From Desulfobacula sp. (GTDB lineage: Bacteria > Desulfobacterota > Desulfobacteria > Desulfobacterales > Desulfobacteraceae), in the NCBI RefSeq assembly GCF_021107415.1, contig NZ_JAIOSW010000169.1, positions 1 through 11,010 on the forward strand: a stretch of 11,010 bases of DNA, given 5' to 3'. This document shows, piece after piece, positions 1-4,958 of the stretch. Every line of letters starts with the position of its first letter. Within the stretch, counting starts at the first letter, position 1. Position numbers and translations under genes: made by a program. The notes beneath the pieces were generated by a model, which was not told the origin of the DNA, did not search any database, and saw only the letters and a program-made list of their open reading frames with translations.

Positions 1-611
1 GATAATTGATCAATAATATCATATGTGCCATTGCTGTCTGAGTCTGTATTGATCCAGTTGGTATTCAATACAACCGAAGCCGCAGTGCTGAATTTTACAA
101 GAGATGCCCTGTCATTAGTCCCACCACTGTTCAGAAAGTTAATTGCCGACTGTTTGGCATCCGCAAGCTTTGTGGTACCCATTGAACCTGAAACATCAAA
201 CACCAGAGAAAATGAAATGCCGTTTGTTCCTGAAGTAGCTTCCTCAAAGCAGGTTATTGTTTCAATCGTGGGCTGGGTTTCTGTCTCGGATTGCTCGGCA
301 AGTGTAAAATCTCCCTGAGCTGCACCGGTCACAACTTCACCGGAGGAATTCAATAATGTAATGTACAGCTTATTATCGGGATAATTATCCACCATCGGAT
401 TCACAGTAAGGGAATAATCTCCTTCTCCTTTGGTGACTAAATTTTGTTGGGTTAAAGAAGGGTTAAAAGGAACCTGGGAATTTTCAGTCGGCTCAAGATA
501 TCCTTCGCCTTCAACATATACCGTGTCAGCATAAACCATGGTAGCAGGGCAACAAATAAATAAAAATATTCCGATGATAGCTATCATTAAATTTTTCAAA
601 AACCATTTCAT
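1..611 (-). CDS. Secreted von Willebrand factor A domain protein, N-terminal part (cut by window edge)
   Basis: Reading the minus strand from the ATG at 611 gives 203 codons with no stop before the window edge, so the C-terminus is missing. Residues 1-28 are a Sec signal peptide: basic start (MKWFLK), long hydrophobic core, likely cleavage after VYA (28/29). Residues 29-130 are a beta-rich region that I do not recognise. A vWA domain begins near 132 with the metal-ion-dependent adhesion motif DVSGS (D139, S141, S143), then a helix-like stretch and the strand around NDRASLVKF. vWA domains bind proteins through a metal ion; the product is probably periplasmic, surface-exposed or secreted. An AGGG about 9 bases upstream is the likely ribosome site. 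The long leader carries a riboswitch, a terminator and a sigma-54 promoter, so expression is probably controlled by a second messenger. The partner or ligand cannot be told. Confidence 0.85.
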   Translation of the reverse strand, partial: MKWFLKNLMIAIIGIFLFICCPATMVYADTVYVEGEGYLEPTENSQVPFNPSLTQQNLVTKGEGDYSLTVNPMVDNYPDNKLYITLLNSSGEVVTGAAQGDFTLAEQSETETQPTIETITCFEEATSGTNGISFSLVFDVSGSMGTTKLADAKQSAINFLNSGGTNDRASLVKFSTAASVVLNTNWINTDSDSNGTYDIIDQL

Positions 612-643
612 ATCAGCAGCCCTAATTTATATTAAAAATCAAT

Positions 644-677
644 AAAAAAAAACCGGATCACCTCAATGGCAACCCGG
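644..677 (-). terminator. Intrinsic terminator overlapping the riboswitch 3' strand
   Basis: The minus-strand RNA forms a 10-bp stem, CCGGGTTGCC with GGTGATCCGG (three G-U pairs, loop ATTGA), followed by nine Ts at 652-644. The 5' arm is the conserved 3' strand of the GEMM-I aptamer, so aptamer folding and terminator folding are mutually exclusive. The inference is that ligand binding would prevent termination and switch the downstream vWA gene on. Confidence 0.82.
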
Positions 678-745
678 CTATCTCAAATTCAGACCCGTGG
701 ATTTCCGTCCCAGTATTTTTACTGAGTTGGCTTTATCATCTCAAT
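661..745 (-). promoter_or_regulatory. GEMM-I (cyclic di-GMP-I class) riboswitch aptamer
   Basis: On the minus strand the leader of the vWA gene carries the GEMM-I signature in order. First comes a J1/2 strand AAAGCCAAC, then a P2 hairpin (CTCAGTA, loop AAAA, TACTGGG). The core GGGACGGAAATCC follows, then the receptor-side CACGGGTCT, a short P3 hairpin, and the diagnostic 3' strand AGATAGCCGGGTTGCC. These match the deltaproteobacterial form of the family, recalled from memory and not searched. The P2 loop is AAAA, not GNRA, and the core has ACGGAAAT where the common form is ACGCAAAG. The outer P1 stem looks weak, so the 5' edge is approximate. The family binds cyclic di-GMP; a Geobacter subgroup senses 3',3'-cGAMP. 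Which one applies here is unresolved. Confidence 0.82.
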
Positions 746-762
746 TTCCTTCCTTGTTTGGC

Positions 763-778
763 TGCAATATTTATGCCT
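763..778 (-). promoter_or_regulatory. Sigma-54 (-24/-12) promoter for the riboswitch-vWA transcript
   Basis: The minus strand reads AGGCATAAATATTGCA. It has the GG-N10-GC spacing and the TTGCA -12 element of the sigma-54 consensus TGGCAC-N5-TTGCA. Counting 12 bases past the C at -12 puts the start near 752, just before the aptamer's 5' side. Confidence 0.65.
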
Positions 779-782
779 GTTT

Positions 783-814
783 TGCTTTGGTAGATAGTAA
801 ATTTTACCAAAGCA
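783..814. repeat. 9-bp perfect inverted repeat upstream of the sigma-54 promoter
   Basis: TGCTTTGGT (783-791) and ACCAAAGCA (806-814) are exact reverse complements separated by 14 bases. There is no T-run after either arm, so this is not a terminator. It lies immediately upstream of the -24 element and could be an operator. Its protein is unknown. Confidence 0.5.
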
Positions 815-821
815 TTGAAAA

Positions 822-893
822 TTGATCAGAAAATCAAGGGTTCTTACAAAAAATATAAATTTAAATGGTTTTTGATTGTATCATTCATCAAAA
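822..893. promoter_or_regulatory. Two palindromes, possible activator (enhancer) sites
   Basis: TTGAT-N6-ATCAA (822-837) and TTTTGAT-N10-ATCAAAA (870-893) share half-sites. They lie roughly 70-85 and 118-141 bases upstream of the start predicted from the sigma-54 promoter. That is where enhancer-binding proteins usually bind. The spacers differ and the region is AT-rich, so chance is possible. Confidence 0.35.
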
Positions 894-1062
894 TCAAGCA
901 GAGTAATTTGAGAAAAAATAGTTATAAATTAGGAAATAAATGTAATACTTTTGGGTAAATGTTTACATAAAAGATTATCCCCGCCACGAAAAGCAATGTG
1001 TTCAAGATATCGGATTCAAATCCCGCAATTGTGCTAGTTTTATTCCAAGATCTTGTTTCTTT
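894..1062. other. Non-coding remainder of the 612-1062 intergenic region
   Basis: This AT-rich stretch lies between the upstream palindromes and the end of the NlpC/P60 gene. I see no coding frame, no convincing promoter and no T-tailed terminator. A small hairpin with CTTGT/ACAAG arms follows the NlpC/P60 stop codon on the minus strand but lacks a T-run. Confidence 0.5.
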
Positions 1063-1599
1063 TTACAAGTAGCTTCTTGAACCGACATAGCGTTTTTTAA
1101 AATAAGGGTTGTTTAGATATCCATAGGTGACCTTCCTGCCTTTACCGGGTGCATTGACAAAAATACCGTCACCAATATAAAATCCAACATGAAAGACTTT
1201 ATTTTTTTTGGGGTTTTTAAAAAAAATAAGATCTGCAATTTGCAAGTTTTTTCTTGATACGACTTTGCTATTGTAAAATTGTGCTTTAGCCGTTCTTGGT
1301 ATGATAATATCAGCCTTTTGATGGGTGTAAACGATCAGTCCGCTGCAATCAAAACCGGTTTGGGGGGATTGCCCACCCCATTTATAGGGAATGCCAAGGT
1401 TTTTAATAGCATGTTGTACTATGATTTTTCTTTGATTAGATGATTCGATCTGTGGATGATAACCATCAGAATTTTGAATATGTAATCCAGGTTGTGGAGG
1501 GGGAATGTGCTGTTGATAAGCAGTTTCTTTGTGTGCAGAGCATGAAGATAATAGCAATATCAATAACAGGAATGAAAAATGTTTTGTGACTTTATCCAT
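1063..1599 (-). CDS. NlpC/P60-family lipoprotein (putative peptidoglycan endopeptidase)
   Basis: This is a 178-residue protein. Residues 1-20 are a lipoprotein signal ending in LSSC, with C20 the lipidated cysteine; serine at +2 predicts outer-membrane sorting. A linker of about 35 residues, partly proline-rich, leads to an NlpC/P60 domain (about 56-178). It has the nucleophile in FDCSG (C85), the catalytic histidine in FHVGFYIGDG (H137) and a third polar position that reads N149 in FVNAPG, where Spr-like enzymes usually have His. Family members cleave the peptide stems of peptidoglycan, often at D-Glu-DAP bonds. The ATG directly abuts the TAA of the preceding WHy lipoprotein gene, so the two are very likely translationally coupled and co-transcribed. 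The exact substrate and the gene symbol cannot be fixed. Confidence 0.9.
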   Translation of the reverse strand: MDKVTKHFSFLLLILLLSSCSAHKETAYQQHIPPPQPGLHIQNSDGYHPQIESSNQRKIIVQHAIKNLGIPYKWGGQSPQTGFDCSGLIVYTHQKADIIIPRTAKAQFYNSKVVSRKNLQIADLIFFKNPKKNKVFHVGFYIGDGIFVNAPGKGRKVTYGYLNNPYFKKRYVGSRSYL

Positions 1600-2079
1600 T
1601 TATTGGTGTTGGTTGGGTTGTGTTAAAGAGATTTTTCCTTTTTTAGTGACCCTGATTAACGGATGTAAAGATCCGGCATCAAGCTTTGCATTGAGACTGT
1701 ATGAGATCATATCTTTTTTTTGATTACGGATTAGATCTGTAAAAAAACCAATGCTGCTGAAAAGATCAACCGATGCATTCAGCACAACATCACCCTCACC
1801 ATAGGCTTCGATCCGGGGAAGCTGGTTGGATACACCTGTCATGATTTTGTGCCCTTCAAGGGTAATAGTATAAGAAATGCCTTTTAAATCCAGTGGGGAT
1901 CGATTGGGATTGACAATATGAAGACCTATTTGAAATTGGGGGATCATACCCTGGGAAGGAATAGCTTCAAAGGAAGTGATGCTGACAGTCGGTGTTTCAT
2001 ATCCGGGTTGGAGTGTTGCGCAACTTAAGGTAAAGAGTAAAGAAAGAGAAAACAGAACATAACAAATAATTTTTGTCAT
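1600..2079 (-). CDS. LEA14/WHy-domain lipoprotein
   Basis: This is a 159-residue protein. A hydrophobic N-terminus ends in FTLSC, an imperfect lipobox that would lipidate C20. The rest (about 28-150) resembles the LEA type 2 / WHy fold: alternating beta strands and the typical segment with VNPNRSPLDLKGISY (56-70), followed by a strand with EGHKIMTGVS. Bacterial WHy proteins are small, often membrane-anchored, and lack a known enzymatic activity; some are linked to stress tolerance. An AGGA a few bases before the ATG lies inside the end of the upstream flagellar-rod-like gene, leaving a 4-base gap. Downstream, the stop codon touches the NlpC/P60 start. The context suggests an envelope role shared with those two genes. 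Its molecular function is unknown. Confidence 0.82.
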   Translation of the reverse strand: MTKIICYVLFSLSLLFTLSCATLQPGYETPTVSITSFEAIPSQGMIPQFQIGLHIVNPNRSPLDLKGISYTITLEGHKIMTGVSNQLPRIEAYGEGDVVLNASVDLFSSIGFFTDLIRNQKKDMISYSLNAKLDAGSLHPLIRVTKKGKISLTQPNQHQ

Positions 2080-2083
2080 CAGT

Positions 2084-2437
2084 TTATCCTATCATGTCAA
2101 TAAGAGAGCCAATGGTTTCTTCGTATGTTTTAATGACTTTTGCATTGGCCTTAAATCCCTGCTCAATCATAATCTGGTTCGTGAGTTCTTCAACTATGTC
2201 GGTGTTAGACAGCTCTTTTAATTCACCGGTTTTACTTAAAGGGTCCTCCACCAGCGGACCCGGGGTATCAATTTTTGTGATGGTCACTTTAACCTGGTCG
2301 TTTTCTCCTTCAGTGTTTATTGCCCGGCTCTTTTTAAAATCATCAGAAAGGGCATTGGCAACATTGTTGGCGCTGACCGCCATTTGTTTTGAAAATGCCT
2401 GTAAGGCCGATATGTTACTCTGAATTGGTGCAATCAT
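2084..2437 (-). CDS. Small flagellar basal-body rod/hook-like protein
   Basis: It encodes 117 residues from the ATG at 2437. An in-frame GTG at 2446 would add three residues, but the AGGAG ribosome site overlaps that GTG and is 8 bases from the ATG, so I chose the ATG. The N-terminus (SNISALQAFSKQMAVSANNVAN) matches the amphipathic rod/hook N-terminal motif, with its ANNVAN signature. The C-terminus (NTDIVEELTNQIMIEQGFKANAKVIKTYEETIGSLI) matches the C-terminal rod/hook domain. FlgC, FlgG and FlgE share these terminal helices, which pack as coiled coil in the axial structure. Only about 45 residues separate them, so this is smaller than FlgC (roughly 135-150 residues). No other flagellar gene is nearby. 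It leads the operon and has a sigma-54 promoter. A specialised rod-like role is inferred. Confidence 0.82.
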   Translation of the reverse strand: MIAPIQSNISALQAFSKQMAVSANNVANALSDDFKKSRAINTEGENDQVKVTITKIDTPGPLVEDPLSKTGELKELSNTDIVEELTNQIMIEQGFKANAKVIKTYEETIGSLIDMIG

Positions 2438-2476
2438 AGATATCACTCCTAAAAAAGTTCTTTATAAAGAGTTTAT

Positions 2477-2492
2477 TGCAATAAGCGTGCTA
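2477..2492 (-). promoter_or_regulatory. Sigma-54 (-24/-12) promoter of the rod-like/WHy/NlpC operon
   Basis: The minus strand reads TAGCACGCTTATTGCA, against the consensus TGGCACG-N4-TTGCA. The only departure from the defined bases is A for the first G of the -24 pair. Spacing is exact. Transcription would begin near 2466, about 30 bases before the ATG at 2437. Sigma-54 control is common for flagellar rod and hook genes, which fits the first gene. Confidence 0.75.
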
Positions 2493-2648
2493 AAAAGGTA
2501 TTGAAAATAAAAAGAACAGTGAATCCCTTTAGTTTTGATGGTTACAATTAATTTTACTAAATAATGTTTCAAGTAATTATCCGTCCAATTCATTATTTAT
2601 AGTATTTAAGTTAACAAAAAACGGCAGTAATTACAAATTGTGTTCTAA

Positions 2649-2805
2649 GGGCCCACTCAAAAATAACTTTACATTTTGAGAGCCGATTCATCCTGTCCTA
2701 CTTCGTTGTGAAAACACAGCATATGCCCGATATGCCTTAGTTTTCACGCCTTGTAGGCCAGGCGACTCAACTCTCAAAATCGGTAATTTATTTTTGAGTG
2801 AACCC
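2649..2805. repeat. 157-bp nested foldback element (possible MITE)
   Basis: The ends 2649-2666 and 2788-2805 are 18-bp inverted repeats with two mismatches; the inner 13 bp (CACTCAAAAATAA and its complement) are perfect. Inside are further nested arms: ATTTTGAGAG/CTCTCAAAAT (2673-2682, 2771-2780), CCTGTCCTAC/GTAGGCCAGG with one mismatch (2692-2701, 2753-2762), GTGAAAAC/GTTTTCAC (2708-2715, 2740-2747) and GCATAT/ATATGC (2719-2724, 2730-2735). TAA flanks both ends, a possible short target duplication. It contains no reading frame. It could be a non-autonomous mobile element or a dispersed structured repeat. If transcribed it would form one long hairpin just before the hydrolase ribosome site. 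Confidence 0.8.
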
Positions 2806-2830
2806 TAAACATTAATAGCCAAAGGAGAGA

Positions 2831-3373
2831 ATGATGTTTGCCATTGATAAGACCATTATGCTGTTGATTGATGTTCAGGGCCAGCTGGCTCAGTTAATGT
2901 ATGAAAAGGAAAAATTGTTTAAATCCCTTGGGATACTGATTCAGGGTATGAAAATTCTTGAGGTGCCGATTATCTGGATGGAACAGATTCCAAAGAATTT
3001 AGGCCCAACCACTGAAGCCGTTTCAAAATATCTGACAGGAGAAAAACCCATTGAGAAATTTTCATTCTCATGCTGTGGTGAACCTCAGTTTATGGATAAA
3101 TTCAAAAAAGCCGGAAGGACCCAGGTGCTTTTGACTGGAATTGAAACCCATATTTGTGTTTTCCAGACCGGATACGACTTAATTCAACAAGGCTGTCAGG
3201 TGCAGGTTGTTTCAGATTGTACTGCTTCCAGAACCAGAGAGAATAAAGAGATCGGTATTCAAAGAATTGTTCAGTCAGGCGGTCAGGCTAGCGGCGTTGA
3301 AATGGTATTTTTTGAATTGTTGCGTGCAGCACAGGGGGATAAATTCAAACAGATTATCAAACTTATAAAATAG
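2831..3373 (+). CDS. Isochorismatase-family (cysteine hydrolase) protein
   Basis: It encodes 180 residues spanning a single isochorismatase-like domain. The catalytic triad is visible: Asp in LLIDVQ (D14), Lys in IEKFSFS (K76) and the nucleophile in GIETHICV (C109), preceded by the GIE segment that usually holds the cis-peptide. Family members hydrolyse amide, ester or vinyl-ether bonds; this one lacks features pointing to isochorismate, nicotinamide or N-carbamoyl substrates. It most resembles the short stand-alone YcaC/ISOC-like hydrolases, so the substrate is unknown. Two ATGs are adjacent (2831, 2834). The GGAG at 2824-2827 is 3 and 6 bases away, so the second may be the true start. The gene is monocistronic: a foldback element lies 25 bases before it and a convergent gene ends 24 bases after it. 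I see no clear promoter or terminator. Confidence 0.9.
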   Translation: MMFAIDKTIMLLIDVQGQLAQLMYEKEKLFKSLGILIQGMKILEVPIIWMEQIPKNLGPTTEAVSKYLTGEKPIEKFSFSCCGEPQFMDKFKKAGRTQVLLTGIETHICVFQTGYDLIQQGCQVQVVSDCTASRTRENKEIGIQRIVQSGGQASGVEMVFFELLRAAQGDKFKQIIKLIK

Positions 3374-3397
3374 ATTCGATTAAACTTTTGGCTACGG

Positions 3398-4123
3398 TTA
3401 AACCGCAATTTGGAAGGAGGAAGTGTCATCTTCGGGTAGATTGCTTACCTTCTCATAGGAATCTGCCGCTTTTTTAATTCCTCCAAATGCTTTGTTTTCA
3501 TTGGAATCCACCCGCTCTTTTGCCTGTAATATCATGAGATCAGAAAGGGCTTTAGATGCAGTTTGTGTTGCTTTAGATGCCACTTGAATGTCTTGAGGGG
3601 AAGGGTCGGCAGGTGCAAGGGCAGCACTTTTGACCTGCCGCATTTTTTGGATTGTGGCCTGGGGGTCACCGGGGACCGGAGATGTATCAATGCTGACTTC
3701 ACCGCCAACAGCATAGTTTCTTCCGTCGGGTCCGCGTTTATATGTGAAATTGGCTCCTGAAGTGATATATCTTCCGCCCGCTGCAATATGCGCCATTTCA
3801 TGCCGTCTGACTTTGGTATCAATTTGTTTGAGTTCATCAAGAAGCTGGATTTCCGCCCGGGTCAGCTCCTGGCCATTAATAGTGGTTGTGTCGGAGTTAT
3901 TTTGTGTTTCAGTGTTATCTGGTGTTGATTGATTGTCTTTCTGAGTGTTATTGTCAGTATTTGAAGTTTGAGTAATCTGTTCCGGTGAGTTCGCATTTAC
4001 AATAGGATTAAATGTCGGGTCATTTTTTGCAAATGCAAAAGGATTTGTATCAACGGATTTTATTTTTGAAACAGGATTATAAATAAAACCGGATTGATAA
4101 ATATTGATTGCGCTGACATTCAT
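3398..4123 (-). CDS. SprA-related putative zinc metalloprotease
   Basis: This is a 241-residue protein with no signal peptide or membrane segment. Residues 1-42 are a variable N-terminus, and about 43-82 form a low-complexity linker rich in Asn, Thr, Gln and Asp. The conserved domain (about 84-205) begins at [10 protein letters not shown]. It contains the zinc-protease-type HEMAH motif (H108, E109, H112, a HExxH) within [13 protein letters not shown], followed by [10 protein letters not shown] (137-146) and a [18 protein letters not shown] segment. This pattern is that of the SprA-related / putative metalloprotease family (PF12118), widespread in proteobacteria with unproven function. Calling it a protease is inference from the motif. 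The gene has its own sigma-70 promoter and is divergent from hisB. A weak ribosome site (GGAAA) precedes the start. Confidence 0.85.
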   Translation of the reverse strand: MNVSAINIYQSGFIYNPVSKIKSVDTNPFAFAKNDPTFNPIVNANSPEQITQTSNTDNNTQKDNQSTPDNTETQNNSDTTTINGQELTRAEIQLLDELKQIDTKVRRHEMAHIAAGGRYITSGANFTYKRGPDGRNYAVGGEVSIDTSPVPGDPQATIQKMRQVKSAALAPADPSPQDIQVASKATQTASKALSDLMILQAKERVDSNENKAFGGIKKAADSYEKVSNLPEDDTSSFQIAV

Positions 4124-4173
4124 TTTTCATTGTTTCCAAAGAATGGTATCATTATTTTTATTGGCACTAACCC

Positions 4174-4202
4174 ATTATATTTATAAACGATTGCCATTGC
4201 AA
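4174..4202 (-). promoter_or_regulatory. Sigma-70 promoter for the SprA-related gene
   Basis: The minus strand has TTGCAA (4202-4197), a 17-base spacer, and a perfect -10 TATAAT (4179-4174). It lies about 50 bases upstream of the ATG at 4123, giving a leader of about 45 bases. Confidence 0.75.
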
Positions 4203-4240
4203 TAAAAATTTTACCAAACTCAAAAAAGTCAAAAAAATAT

Positions 4241-4269
4241 TTGACAAAAAGCCTTGATTTATGTATCTT
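4241..4269 (+). promoter_or_regulatory. Sigma-70 promoter for hisBA
   Basis: A perfect -35 TTGACA (4241-4246), 17-base spacer and -10-like TATCTT (4264-4269). Transcription would start near 4276, about 70 bases before hisB. It is back to back with the SprA-related promoter. Confidence 0.7.
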
Positions 4270-4274
4270 AAAGG

Positions 4275-4302
4275 ATTCATATTTATTGAATGTTATTCAT
4301 AT
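4275..4302. repeat. Direct repeat of ATTCATAT at the hisB transcription start
   Basis: ATTCATAT occurs at 4275-4282 and 4295-4302, 20 bases apart (about two helical turns), overlapping the predicted start and early leader. It could be an operator pair, but the region is AT-rich. Confidence 0.3.
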
Positions 4303-4344
4303 ATGAGTTGGTTAATCATTTAACTGCAATTCAAGGATTTTTTT

Positions 4345-4932
4345 ATGGATCGACAGGCAAGCGTTTCCAGAAAAACAAAAGAGACTGAAATTTTTGTCCG
4401 TTTTGATTTAGATGGTTCCGGCAAGGGTGATATTTCAACTGGAATTCCTTTTTTTGATCATATGCTGACCGCTTTCACCGTTCATGGTTTTTTTGATCTC
4501 AAGATCAGTGCCAAAGGGGATCTTGACGTTGATTATCATCATACAATAGAGGATGTCGGACTGGTCCTTGGGCAGGCACTTTCAAAAGTGCTTGAAAATA
4601 AAACACGAATTGTTCGGTTTGGAGATAGTTGTGTTCCGATGGATGAGGCGTTGTCCAGGGTTACAATAGATCTGTCAAACAGGCCGTATCTTGTCTACAA
4701 TTTTCCGGCTGATCTTAAAGTAATAGGAAAATTTGATGCCTTTCTTGCTAAAGAATTTTTCCAATCATTTTGTGTACAAGGGGCATTTAATCTTCATATT
4801 AATTCTTATTATGGTGTGAATGAGCACCATGTTCTTGAATCAATTTTTAAGGCTTTTGGAAGATCCTTGCATATGGCCACCAGAATAGATGAAAATATTT
4901 GTGGTGCCCTGTCCAGCAAGGGAACTCTATAG
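4345..4932 (+). CDS. hisB: Imidazoleglycerol-phosphate dehydratase (HisB)
   Basis: HisB dehydrates imidazole glycerol phosphate to imidazole acetol phosphate, step six of histidine synthesis, in the cytoplasm. At 195 residues this is the monofunctional form without the phosphatase domain found in enterobacteria. The duplicated metal-binding signatures are present: STGIPFFDHML (31-41) and DYHHTIEDVG (63-72) in the first half, then NEHHVLESIFKAFGR (159-173) in the second. The His and Glu residues of these motifs bind the two manganese ions. A ribosome site AAGGA lies 7 bases before the ATG and a sigma-70 promoter about 75 bases upstream. hisA follows after 26 bases, so the two form an operon. 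No attenuator-like run of His codons was seen in the leader. Confidence 0.96.
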   Translation: MDRQASVSRKTKETEIFVRFDLDGSGKGDISTGIPFFDHMLTAFTVHGFFDLKISAKGDLDVDYHHTIEDVGLVLGQALSKVLENKTRIVRFGDSCVPMDEALSRVTIDLSNRPYLVYNFPADLKVIGKFDAFLAKEFFQSFCVQGAFNLHINSYYGVNEHHVLESIFKAFGRSLHMATRIDENICGALSSKGTL

Positions 4933-4958
4933 AAATTTTAAAAAACTAGTGGAAATCA

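Noticed and set aside
25..318. Plus-strand open frame of 97 codons
   Set aside because: It is antisense to the vWA gene, which has a signal peptide and a clear MIDAS motif; the plus frame has no domain and no ribosome site.
1011..1026. T-arm-like sequence (CGGATTCAAATCCCGC), as in a tRNA fragment or attachment site
   Set aside because: The stem is imperfect and no acceptor, anticodon or D arm surrounds it; there is no integrase nearby.
2649..2805. CRISPR-like or phage attachment repeat
   Set aside because: There is one palindromic unit only, with no spaced direct repeats, no cas gene and no integrase.
3374..3411. Terminator between the convergent hydrolase and SprA-related genes
   Set aside because: CGGTT-A-AACCG is palindromic but too tight to form a good hairpin and has no T-run on either strand.
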